Under the pieces are notes generated by a model. The model was given only the letters and a program-made list of their open reading frames with translations. It made no database searches and was not told the DNA's origin. Below are positions 7,310-15,024 of a stretch of DNA of 29,601 nt, piece by piece. Each line of letters starts with the position of its first letter. Positions within the stretch are counted from its first letter, which is position 1. Made by a program: the position numbers and the translations under genes. The stretch comes from an uncultured Prevotellaceae bacterium (lineage in GTDB: Bacteria > Bacteroidota > Bacteroidia > Bacteroidales > Bacteroidaceae), in the NCBI GenBank assembly GCA_902477365.1, contig CABSGW010000002.1, positions 1-29,601 on the forward strand, in the 5' to 3' direction.

Positions 7310-8647
7310 TTATAGTTTGCTGATGCGTAAAAAACGTTTGTAGAACAATACGGCAGCCATGAACAGGCCCACGGAGAATGCCAGGAAGATACCCGTTTCT
7401 CCCCATCCCATGACGAAGCCAAGGAAGTAGCCGGTAGGAATGCCTACGATGAGGTAGCTGACAAAGGCTATCCACATCATGGCCACTACGTCTGTCATAC
7501 CGCGCAGGGCGTTTGCAAAGCATATTTGCATAGCGTCGGCAAATTGGTACATGATGAGCGGCAGAATCAGCGCTACGGCGGTTTTTATAACGTCTGGATC
7601 GTTGGTAAACAGGCTGATGAGCGGTTGGCCGAAGAAGAAAAACAGCACAGAGGCTACGGCTGCCCATACTAGCAGGATGTGGCAACCGGCAAAGGCTGCC
7701 CGGCGAATGGAAACTTTGTCGCCCAATCCGGTGAATCCGCCCACGCGTATGGCCAGACTGGCACCGATGCTGTAATAGAAAAGGAATCCCAGTGTCCCGA
7801 TGGTCACAATGATCTGGTAACTGGCCAGTGTCACCGCACTGATCCAACCGGCCATGACGGCGCTGAAGGTGAACGACCCCGTTTCCATACCCATTTGTAG
7901 CGACACCGGCAGCGAGAGCCGGCTGATGCGTTTTACCTCTTGTGTGGTTATCTTCCCATTTTGGAAACCGGCCCGGAAGGGAAGGTAACGTTTGGAACGT
8001 AATAAGATGACAGCAAAGAGTACCGCCATGCACAAACGCGCAAACCAGGTACTCAATCCTGCTCCGGTAAGCCCCAATTCGGGGGCACCCAGGTTACCGT
8101 AAATGAGCATGTAGTTCCCCACAATGTTGATGACGTTTCCGCTTAGCAGAATCCACATGGCTTTGGCCGTATCAAGTGTTCCGTCGGCAAACTGTTTCAT
8201 AATGTTGAACAGGGCGACAAAAAGCATTGAAGTCCATATTATCAGGTAGTAAGGCCGCATCAGTGGGAGCAGTTTCTCTTCTTGTCCCATGCGGTCCAGA
8301 AAGAAGTAGAATATACCCATGACGATTAGCAGAAGGGCTGTGTAAAGCAGGTTGGAGATGATGGCATTTTTAAATGTCACCCCGGCTTCGGCATGCTCGC
8401 CGCGTGAGTAGTGGGCACTGATGAGTGGCGTAAGGCCATACGAGAACCCCATGATGAGGAGCGAGATGAGCGTAAAAATGTTGTTGACAAACGACGCGGC
8501 AGCCAGCGCATCCGTGTTATATCTGCCCACCATGAGCGTGTCGGCAAATCCGACAACAATTACGCCCAGTTGGCCGACAAGGATGGGCCATCCCAATTTA
8601 ATGGTGGCTTTGTAGTGCGATTTGTAAATGGAAAAGGTATGTTTCAT
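7310..8647 (-). CDS. MATE-family multidrug/cation antiporter
   Basis: The 445-residue, strongly hydrophobic protein fits the 12-helix MATE family, inner-membrane antiporters that export cationic drugs or metabolites in exchange for Na+ or H+. The N-terminus (LGWPILVGQLGVIVVGFADTLMVGRY) and the pattern of two six-helix halves are typical of NorM/DinF-like members. Its start lies 3 nt after the stop of the aminotransferase gene, so both are read from the promoter at 9858-9865. The substrate cannot be told from the sequence. The length is normal for the family and no frame break is seen. Confidence 0.93.
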   Translation of the reverse strand: MKHTFSIYKSHYKATIKLGWPILVGQLGVIVVGFADTLMVGRYNTDALAAASFVNNIFTLISLLIMGFSYGLTPLISAHYSRGEHAEAGVTFKNAIISNLLYTALLLIVMGIFYFFLDRMGQEEKLLPLMRPYYLIIWTSMLFVALFNIMKQFADGTLDTAKAMWILLSGNVINIVGNYMLIYGNLGAPELGLTGAGLSTWFARLCMAVLFAVILLRSKRYLPFRAGFQNGKITTQEVKRISRLSLPVSLQMGMETGSFTFSAVMAGWISAVTLASYQIIVTIGTLGFLFYYSIGASLAIRVGGFTGLGDKVSIRRAAFAGCHILLVWAAVASVLFFFFGQPLISLFTNDPDVIKTAVALILPLIMYQFADAMQICFANALRGMTDVVAMMWIAFVSYLIVGIPTGYFLGFVMGWGETGIFLAFSVGLFMAAVLFYKRFLRISKL

Positions 8648-8650
8648 AAA

Positions 8651-9832
8651 TTAAAAGCCGGCTTGGTCGTAAGCCTTTTTGAGTTGGTTCATGGCCCGGA
8701 CAAGTATGCTCCGGGGGGTGGCGATGTTGAGCCGGAGAAAACCTGTTCCTTCCGTTCCGAACATGGTACCGTCGTTTAAGTAAAGTCCTGCCCGGTCAAT
8801 GTAGAAATCGACCAATGCTTTTTGCGTAGGGAAGCCCAGTTGCCTGTTGTCCAGGAACAGTAGGAAAGAAGCCTCGGGGCGTGTACAAGTGATGCGGGGA
8901 CAGTTAGTTTGCAGAAACGTCAGTACATAATCCGTGTTTTGTTCGATGTATTGCAGCATCTCGTTCAGCCACTCTTCACCTTCCGGACTGTAACAGGCTT
9001 TCACGCAGTCGTATGCAAAGCTGTTGCCGAAAGCCAGGTCATTTTCGTCCAAATAAGTGTAAAAACGATTGCGGAGTTCCGGGTTGTAGACCAAGGCGTG
9101 CGATGCGATGACGCCCGGCATGTTAAATGCCTTGCTGGGCGCCATAAAGGTGACGGACAGGTTGCGTGCCGTTTCGTTGATGGTGGCAAAAGGTATGTGC
9201 CGGTGTCCGGCGAAGGTCATGTCGGCATGAATTTCGTCCGAGATAACCGTAACATGATGCTTGTGGCACAGTTCGGCCACCCGCTCCAGCTCGCTTCGCT
9301 GCCATACAATGCCACGCGGGTTGTGCGGACTGCACAAAATGAGCAATTTACAACCGGGCAGGTCGCGTTCCATAGCCTCGAAGTCCATGCAATAGCGGCC
9401 GTTACGTTCGATGATGGGGTTAAGTACCTTTTCACGGCCACTGGCGGTTATCACGTGGTGGAACGGATGGTATACCGGCGGTTGTATCATGATGCGGTCG
9501 CCGGGGTTGGTAAAGCAACTGACGGCAAAGCTGATACCGGGTACAATACCGGGGATGAAGTGGATGGATTTTGCAGGAACTTCCATTTGATAACGGCGTT
9601 TCAGCCACCACTGAACGCTTTCCACGTAGCCCTTGCAAGGGGTGGTATAGCCCAGGATGCCTTGTCCCAACCGGCGGCTGATGGCATTCAGTACAAAAGG
9701 AGGTGTGCGGAAATCCATGTCAGCTACCCACAAAGGAATCACATCGGTACGGCCGGTGGCTTTGCGGGCCACCTCGTATTTTACACAATCACTGTTTGAT
9801 CGGTCTATCAGTTCGTCGAAATTGTATTTCAT
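8651..9832 (-). CDS. PLP-dependent aminotransferase / C-S lyase (MalY/PatB family)
   Basis: The 393-residue fold-type I PLP enzyme matches the MalY/PatB branch, which often acts as cystathionine beta-lyase (cystathionine to homocysteine, pyruvate and ammonia). Visible marks are IPLWVADMDF (32-41), SPHNPRG (168-174), SDEIHAD (198-204) and the PLP lysine in APSKAFNMPG (K234). The long in-frame extension back to 10048 is rejected: it runs through the palindromic repeat at 10000-10041 and the promoter box at 9858-9865. Start 9832 (MKYNFDELIDR) gives the family's usual length. It is followed 3 nt later by the MATE pump gene. A link to sulfur metabolism would fit the metY gene elsewhere in the window, but other substrates are possible. 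Confidence 0.9.
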   Translation of the reverse strand: MKYNFDELIDRSNSDCVKYEVARKATGRTDVIPLWVADMDFRTPPFVLNAISRRLGQGILGYTTPCKGYVESVQWWLKRRYQMEVPAKSIHFIPGIVPGISFAVSCFTNPGDRIMIQPPVYHPFHHVITASGREKVLNPIIERNGRYCMDFEAMERDLPGCKLLILCSPHNPRGIVWQRSELERVAELCHKHHVTVISDEIHADMTFAGHRHIPFATINETARNLSVTFMAPSKAFNMPGVIASHALVYNPELRNRFYTYLDENDLAFGNSFAYDCVKACYSPEGEEWLNEMLQYIEQNTDYVLTFLQTNCPRITCTRPEASFLLFLDNRQLGFPTQKALVDFYIDRAGLYLNDGTMFGTEGTGFLRLNIATPRSILVRAMNQLKKAYDQAGF

Positions 9833-9857
9833 GATGTTTGTTTGTAAAATTGCCCGG

Positions 9858-9865
9858 CAAAGGTA
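9858..9865 (-). promoter_or_regulatory. -7 box for the aminotransferase-MATE pair
   Basis: TACCTTTG on the minus strand, about 26 nt before the ATG at 9832, is a full match to TAnnTTTG. No convincing -33 TTTG is seen 19-21 nt upstream. Confidence 0.6.
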
Positions 9866-9999
9866 CGCTTTTTCTTTGGATAACCTTGTGTTCAATAATT
9901 TAAAGTCATGGTGTAATGTAGGGCGTTTCGGCTGTCTTTGCTGGCTGAATCTCAGACTTATTTGTTGTTTGGAATGTGTGGCGGGCAGGTGGGACGAAA

Positions 10000-10067
10000 A
10001 ACGTACTGGGCATCTCGTCACGACGAGATGCCCAGTACGTTCCGGCACGAAGCCCAGTATGTTTCGT
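10000..10067. repeat. Palindromic intergenic repeat, locus A
   Basis: AACGTACTGGGCATCTCGTC (10000-10019) and its exact reverse complement (10022-10041) form a perfect 20-bp inverted repeat with only 2 nt between the arms. A further direct copy of the core, ACGAAGCCCAGTATGTTTCGT (10047-10067, minus one base), follows and reaches the stop codon of the M20 peptidase gene. The core GCCCAGT with flanking ACGA and GTT recurs in two other spacers (16944-17010 and 24429-24470). Here it sits just past the end of the M20 gene and could help end its transcript. The minus-strand sequence after the stem starts TTTTTCG, a possible T-tail. Confidence 0.85.
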
Positions 10068-11137
10068 TAAAATTGGGATGACGGGATGATAGCCCCGTTC
10101 AGCAGTTCGAAATAAAGTTCCAGCGCTTCGGACAACTCGTCACGGGTGATGTATTCCTCTGCCGTGTGTGAGCGGGATGATTCGCCCGGCCCCATCTTGA
10201 ACGAGGGGAACGACATTAAAGCCTGATCGCTCAGCGTGGGCGATCCGTAGGGCTGGCGTCCCATGTCCACGGCTTTTCGGATGAGTGGATGTTGGGGCGA
10301 GATGTGCGAGGAGTTGAGGCGGAACGAACGCGCATGAACATCCGATGCAACATGTTGGCATATTTCGTTGTAGAGTTCCTCGTTGGTGTAACATTCGTTA
10401 CTGCGCACGTCCACCGTAAACGTACAGGTGTCTGGCACTACGTTGTGTTGTGTTCCGGCTTGGATGACGGTGACACTCATTTTAACCGCTCCCAGCAGGG
10501 ACGAAACGCGTTCAAACCGGTGGTTGCGGAACCACTCGATGTCGGGCAGTGCCCGATAAATGGCATTGATGCCCTCGTTGCGGGCGGCGTGCCCCGACTG
10601 GCCGTGGGCGGTAACGTCCAGCACCATCAGTCCCTTTTCGGCAATGGCCGGATGCATGCCGGTGGGTTCGCCCACAATGGCTACACTGATGGGGGGCAGC
10701 TGGGGTAATATCCGTTCAACACCGTTTTTGCCCGATACCTCTTCTTCGCACGAGGCCAGGAATATCAGGTTGTAGCTTTGGGGATGCAGGCAAAGCCGGC
10801 GGAAAGTTTGCAACAGGCACACCACGCTTCCTCCGTCATCGTTGCTGCCAAGCCCATAGATGCGGCCGTCTTCCTCGGTGGCCGTGTAGGGATGGCGTTG
10901 CCATCCTGCGGCCGGTTTCACGGTGTCAATGTGGGCATTGAGCAACAGCGTAGGGCGATTGGCGTTGAAATGGGGTGCGGTGCACCATATATTGTTTCCG
11001 TCCCGGCGGTAGTCTAACTGGTAGTTTGCCAGGAATGTACAGAGCAGGTCTGCGGCTTCAGACTCTTCACGGCTTATTGAAGGCGTTCCGATGAGTGCTT
11101 TCAATAAGTCTACAGCATCATTCAGGTAGTTTGTCAT
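10067..11137 (-). CDS. M20-family metallopeptidase/deacylase (ArgE/DapE type)
   Basis: The 356-residue zinc hydrolase belongs to the M20 family, which includes acetylornithine deacetylase and succinyl-diaminopimelate desuccinylase. Visible metal and catalytic residues are NAHID (H69, D71), GSNDDGG (D100/D101), CEEE (E131-E133), GEPTG (E157) and a late histidine in SSRSHTAEEY. In Bacteroides relatives arginine is made through N-succinylated intermediates, and an enzyme of this type removes the acyl group, so an arginine-pathway role is plausible. No other arg gene lies in the window to support it. The start at 11137 (MTNYLND) is chosen because the -7 box is at 11156-11163, inside the longer reading frame. 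It is divergent from the acyl-CoA synthetase. Confidence 0.87.
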   Translation of the reverse strand: MTNYLNDAVDLLKALIGTPSISREESEAADLLCTFLANYQLDYRRDGNNIWCTAPHFNANRPTLLLNAHIDTVKPAAGWQRHPYTATEEDGRIYGLGSNDDGGSVVCLLQTFRRLCLHPQSYNLIFLASCEEEVSGKNGVERILPQLPPISVAIVGEPTGMHPAIAEKGLMVLDVTAHGQSGHAARNEGINAIYRALPDIEWFRNHRFERVSSLLGAVKMSVTVIQAGTQHNVVPDTCTFTVDVRSNECYTNEELYNEICQHVASDVHARSFRLNSSHISPQHPLIRKAVDMGRQPYGSPTLSDQALMSFPSFKMGPGESSRSHTAEEYITRDELSEALELYFELLNGAIIPSSQF

Positions 11138-11155
11138 CACAATCGGTTTTGCCGG

Positions 11156-11163
11156 CAAAGTTA
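11156..11163 (-). promoter_or_regulatory. -7 box of the M20 peptidase gene
   Basis: TAACTTTG on the minus strand matches the consensus and lies 18 nt upstream of the chosen ATG. The leader would be only about 12 nt. Confidence 0.6.
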
Positions 11164-11226
11164 CGATTCTTTGTTCCTTTCCGGAAGAAAAGCATCTTTT
11201 TATTTTAATCGTTGCAAATAAAACCA

Positions 11227-11234
11227 TATCTTTG
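11227..11234 (+). promoter_or_regulatory. -7 box of the acyl-CoA synthetase gene
   Basis: TATCTTTG is a full match to TAnnTTTG. It contains the TTG at 11232 that opens the reading frame, so the true start is the ATG at 11259, with a leader of about 18 nt. Confidence 0.65.
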
Positions 11235-11258
11235 CTCTACGGTAAAAATCAAATTAGT

Positions 11259-13073
11259 ATGCAAACAAATGTGCATCTGTCTAAGCTCATTGCAGCGCAG
11301 GCGGCTAAATACGGAGAGCGTACGGCGCTCTCGTATCGTGATTATAATATAGGTAAATGGATTCCTATTTCGTGGAACAGTTTTTCGGATAAGGTGACGG
11401 TTGTTTCCAATGTGCTGTTGAAACTGGGAGTCGGGGTTCAGGAAAATTTGGCGGTGTTTTCGCAGAACAAACCGGAGTGCCTCTTTGTGGACTTTGGTGC
11501 GTATGGCGTGCGTGCGGTCACGATTCCGTTCTATGCTACCAGCAGTGTGGCACAGGTCAAATACATGGTGAATGATGCGGATGTCCGTTTCCTGTTCGTT
11601 GGCGAACAGGAACAGTACGATACGGCTTATCGCGCTTTTTCGTTCTGTCCCACCTTGGAACGTTTGATACTGTTTGACCGGCAGATAACCAAAAATGCGG
11701 AAGACAACCTCTCCATGTATTTTGATGAGTTTCTGGCGCTTGGCGAGGGGCATCCTATGGCTGAAGAGGTGGCAAAGCGCACGGAAGAAGCTATCTACGA
11801 GGACTATGCCAATATCCTTTATACCAGCGGTACGACGGGCGAGAGCAAAGGGGTGATTCTGACTCACGGCATGTACCGCGAAGGGTTCAGGGTGAATGAC
11901 ATTCCGTTGCCGTTAAGCGAGGAGGATGTGTTCCTGAACTTCTTGCCGTTTACGCACGTGTTCGAACGGGCCTGGTCTTATCTGGGACTGACCGAGGGGG
12001 CACAGCTGGCTATCAATCTGCGGCCGGCCGATGTGCTCCAGTCATTGAACGAGGTGCATCCTACGTGTATGAGTTCGGTACCCCGTTTCTGGGAGAAAGT
12101 GTATGCCGGGGTAATGGAAAAAATAGAGCAGAGTAGTCCGGTACAACAAAAACTGATGCGCGAAGCGTTGGCTACCGGACGGCGTTATAATCTGGACTTT
12201 GTCAGCAAAGGATTAGTTCCCCCATTGGGTTTGAAACTACGGTATAAATTCTTCGAAAAAACCGTTATCAAGGTACTGAAAAAGACCTTGGGGTTGGAGA
12301 ATGGCAACATATTCCCGACGGCAGGTGCGGCGATTCCCCGTGAGGTGGAAGAGTTTATCCATGCTTGCGGCATCAACATGATAGCCGGTTATGGTTTGAC
12401 CGAATCAACGGCAACCGTTTCGTGCGATCTGCCCGGTAAACCCTATACAATCGGTTCGGTAGGACAGATTGTTGATAAACTCGAGGTGAAGATTTCGGAC
12501 GATGGAGAAATTTTGTTGCGGGGCAAGACCATTACACCGGGATATTACCGGAAAGAGATAGCCACGCGTCAGGCCATTGACGAAGACGGATGGTTCCACA
12601 CCGGAGACGCCGGTTATTTCCAAGGCGAAGAACTGTTCCTGACCGATCGCATCAAAGACCTCTTTAAAACATCAAATGGTAAATACATCGCGCCTCAGAT
12701 GATTGAGTCGAAGTTGGTGGTTGACCGTTACATTGACCAGGTGGTAGTGGTGGCCGATAAACACAAGTTTGTTTCGGCGTTGGTTATACCGGAATATAAT
12801 TTATTGGAACAGTATGCGCGGGAACGCGGTATTGCATTTAAGGATCGGGCGGATTTGTGCCGCAATCAGGCTATCAATGATTTGATTCACGACCGTATCG
12901 CGACGTTGCAGCAAGAGTTTGCACATTACGAACAGGTGAAGCGGTTTACACTGTTGTCCGAGCCGTTTAGCATGTCGCGCGGAGAACTGACCAATACCTT
13001 GAAAGTGAAGCGTCCGGTGGTGTACGATCACTATGCAGCCGAAATCGCGGCTATGTACGAGGAGACGGAGTAA
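11259..13073 (+). CDS. Long-chain fatty acid-CoA ligase (AMP-forming)
   Basis: The 604-residue ANL-superfamily enzyme activates fatty acids to acyl-AMP and then acyl-CoA, for uptake, remodelling or lipid synthesis. It has the AMP-binding P-loop YTSGTTGESKGV (188-199), the adenine-contact stretch GYGLTEST (377-384), the hinge-region aspartate in WFHTGDAGYF and the C-terminal lysine region KDLFKTSNGKYIAP. Size and layout match the FadD15/FAA-like long-chain branch common in Bacteroidota. The start at ATG 11259 follows from the promoter at 11227-11234. It is divergent from the M20 gene; the SLC13 transporter gene follows after 58 nt with no clear promoter or terminator between, so the two may share a transcript. 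Confidence 0.93.
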   Translation: MQTNVHLSKLIAAQAAKYGERTALSYRDYNIGKWIPISWNSFSDKVTVVSNVLLKLGVGVQENLAVFSQNKPECLFVDFGAYGVRAVTIPFYATSSVAQVKYMVNDADVRFLFVGEQEQYDTAYRAFSFCPTLERLILFDRQITKNAEDNLSMYFDEFLALGEGHPMAEEVAKRTEEAIYEDYANILYTSGTTGESKGVILTHGMYREGFRVNDIPLPLSEEDVFLNFLPFTHVFERAWSYLGLTEGAQLAINLRPADVLQSLNEVHPTCMSSVPRFWEKVYAGVMEKIEQSSPVQQKLMREALATGRRYNLDFVSKGLVPPLGLKLRYKFFEKTVIKVLKKTLGLENGNIFPTAGAAIPREVEEFIHACGINMIAGYGLTESTATVSCDLPGKPYTIGSVGQIVDKLEVKISDDGEILLRGKTITPGYYRKEIATRQAIDEDGWFHTGDAGYFQGEELFLTDRIKDLFKTSNGKYIAPQMIESKLVVDRYIDQVVVVADKHKFVSALVIPEYNLLEQYARERGIAFKDRADLCRNQAINDLIHDRIATLQQEFAHYEQVKRFTLLSEPFSMSRGELTNTLKVKRPVVYDHYAAEIAAMYEETE

Positions 13074-13131
13074 GGCCTTTTCGCCCTCAGAGACAATGAA
13101 AAAGTAGACAAATTAATTACCTATAAATTCT

Positions 13132-14979
13132 ATGACAGTAACTCTTTTGACGTTAGCCTTTGCGGCAATCTGTTTTATGTCGGGACGTTTGCGTTCCGAC
13201 TTTGTGGCACTGTGTGCCCTTCTTTCTTTATTGCTATTTCAAGTGCTGACGCCTGAAGAGGCTTTGTCCGGGTTTTCTAATCCCGTTGTGATTATGATGG
13301 CTGGACTGTTCATTGTAGGAGGTGCAATCTTTCAGACCGGATTGGCTAAAACCATCAGCGGTCGTATTCTGAAATATGCAGGAACCAGCGAAACCCGTCT
13401 GTTTCTGTTGGTTATGATTGTGACGTCGGTGGTGGGAGCTTTTGTCAGCAATACCGGTACAGTAGCCCTGATGCTCCCTATTGTGGTGAGTATGGCGCGT
13501 TCGGCCGGCATGAGCCCTTCGCGCCTGTTGATGCCGCTGGCTTTTGCCAGTAGCATGGGAGGTATGATGACGCTTATCGGAACACCCCCTAACCTGATCA
13601 TACAGGACGAACTGGTGAAAGCGGGGTATGCGCCGCTCAACTTCTTTACGTTTACGCCCGTGGGCATCCTTTGTGTGATCGTGGGTATTATTGTATTGAT
13701 GCCGCTCACGAAGTGGCTTTTGTCGAAGAAGGACGGGGACGCAGGCCGTAAACGCACAGGGAAAAGTCTTTCACAGTTAGTCGATGAATATCAGTTGACC
13801 GACAGCCTGACATGTTGGCGCGTTGCCTCCGATTCTCCGGTGATAGGAAATGACGTAGCGGCGCTGGATGTGCATCGCCGGTATGGATTGACAGTGTTGG
13901 AAGTGCGTCGTGAAACTACCGGGCAGCCGCGGTTGTTGAAACGGGTGAACCAATATCTGGCAGGTCGGGACATACAGTTGAAAGGCGATGATCTGCTGTA
14001 TGTGCTGGGCGATCAGGAGCAGGCCATTCGTTTTGCCGAAGAGAATGGATTGACAAATCCGGGAACCGATCGTTTTGCCGGCGAGTTGAATTTTTATGAC
14101 ATAGGGATTGCTGAGATCCTGATGTTACCTACTTCGAAGCATTTGAATAGCAGTATAAAAGAGGTTGGCTTCCGTTCGCGTCATCAACTCAATGTGCTGG
14201 GGGTGCGCCGTCGCAAAGAATATTTGTTGAATGACGAGATAAAAGACGTAAAGCTCCACTCCGGCGATGTGTTGCTGGTACAGGGATCGTGGGAGAGCAT
14301 CTCACGTATTACTCAGGAGTCCGAGGAGTGGGTGGTTTTAGGACAGCCCCAGGCCGAAGCGGCTCGTGTGACGCTCGACTATAAGGCGCCGGTTGCTGCC
14401 GTCATTATGTTATTGATGGTGGCTATGATGGCACTTGATTTTATTCCGGTTGCTCCGGTCACGGCCGTTTTGTTGGCTACGGTGATGATGGTGGCCGGCG
14501 GATGTTTCCGGAACGCAGAGTCTGCTTACAAAACAATTAATTGGGAAAGTATCATCCTCTTTGCAGCCATGCTGCCCATGTCCATCGCTTTGCAGAAAAC
14601 AGGAGTGTCGGATATTATATCGAGTCAGCTGGTGAGCGGATTGGGCGTATATGGCCCGTTTGCCTTGATGGGAGGCGTTTATTTTGCAACCTCCCTGCTC
14701 ACGATGTTCATTAGTAATACGGTTACAGCCGTGTTGATGGCACCGATCGCCATGCAAGCCGCGTTGCAGATGGGGGTAAGCCCTGTTCCCTTCCTGTTTG
14801 CCGTGACGGTGGCTGCCAGCATGTGCTTTGCTTCTCCTTTCTCTACGCCGCCCAACACCATCGTGATGCCGGCCGGACAATATACGTTTATGGATTTTAT
14901 CAAAGTGGGACTACCTTTACAGGTGATAATGGGTATTGTGATGATATTTGCCTTGCCGTTATTATTCCCTTTCCGTTAA
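13132..14979 (+). CDS. SLC13/DASS-type anion permease with two central RCK_C (TrkA-C) domains
   Basis: The 615-residue inner-membrane protein has two hydrophobic blocks, residues 1-195 and 420-615. Each carries an SNT motif of the divalent anion/sodium symporter family (SNTG at 106-109; SNTV at 528-531), and the first also has the conserved GTPPN loop. Between them a soluble part (about 205-410) holds two RCK_C-like domains, recognisable by ALDVHRRYGLTVLEVRR...GDDLLYVLG and KEVGFRSRHQLNVLGVRR...SGDVLLVQG. These domains are thought to bind small ligands and gate transport. Substrates in this family include sulfate, dicarboxylates and phosphate; I cannot choose among them. The start ATG 13132 gives a proper first transmembrane helix. 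prfB follows after 45 nt. Confidence 0.9.
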   Translation: MTVTLLTLAFAAICFMSGRLRSDFVALCALLSLLLFQVLTPEEALSGFSNPVVIMMAGLFIVGGAIFQTGLAKTISGRILKYAGTSETRLFLLVMIVTSVVGAFVSNTGTVALMLPIVVSMARSAGMSPSRLLMPLAFASSMGGMMTLIGTPPNLIIQDELVKAGYAPLNFFTFTPVGILCVIVGIIVLMPLTKWLLSKKDGDAGRKRTGKSLSQLVDEYQLTDSLTCWRVASDSPVIGNDVAALDVHRRYGLTVLEVRRETTGQPRLLKRVNQYLAGRDIQLKGDDLLYVLGDQEQAIRFAEENGLTNPGTDRFAGELNFYDIGIAEILMLPTSKHLNSSIKEVGFRSRHQLNVLGVRRRKEYLLNDEIKDVKLHSGDVLLVQGSWESISRITQESEEWVVLGQPQAEAARVTLDYKAPVAAVIMLLMVAMMALDFIPVAPVTAVLLATVMMVAGGCFRNAESAYKTINWESIILFAAMLPMSIALQKTGVSDIISSQLVSGLGVYGPFALMGGVYFATSLLTMFISNTVTAVLMAPIAMQAALQMGVSPVPFLFAVTVAASMCFASPFSTPPNTIVMPAGQYTFMDFIKVGLPLQVIMGIVMIFALPLLFPFR

Positions 14980-14985
14980 AAGTCG

Positions 14986-14993
14986 TAACTTTA
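14986..14993 (+). promoter_or_regulatory. Possible -7 box of prfB
   Basis: TAACTTTA matches TAnnTTTG at 7 of 8 positions and lies 31 nt upstream of the prfB ATG. No clear -33 element is present. Read-through from the transporter gene is the alternative. Confidence 0.4.
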
Positions 14994-15024
14994 CCACTCG
15001 AAAAGATTTGAAAACAGCAACAGC

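Noticed and set aside
8909..9799. 296-codon plus-strand frame opposite the aminotransferase
   Set aside because: It is antisense to a gene with clear PLP motifs, and its translation has no recognisable domain.
9833..10048. N-terminal extension of the aminotransferase back to 10048
   Set aside because: It runs through a perfect palindrome and the -7 box at 9858-9865. The family's N-terminus begins at the ATG at 9832.
11232..11258. TTG start for the acyl-CoA synthetase
   Set aside because: The TTG is part of the TATCTTTG promoter box at 11227-11234 and would not be in the transcript. The same reasoning removes the TTG at 6746 for the macro gene.
11205..11867. 220-codon minus-strand frame opposite the start of the acyl-CoA synthetase
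   Set aside because: It is a shadow of the synthetase, and it overlaps both divergent promoters.
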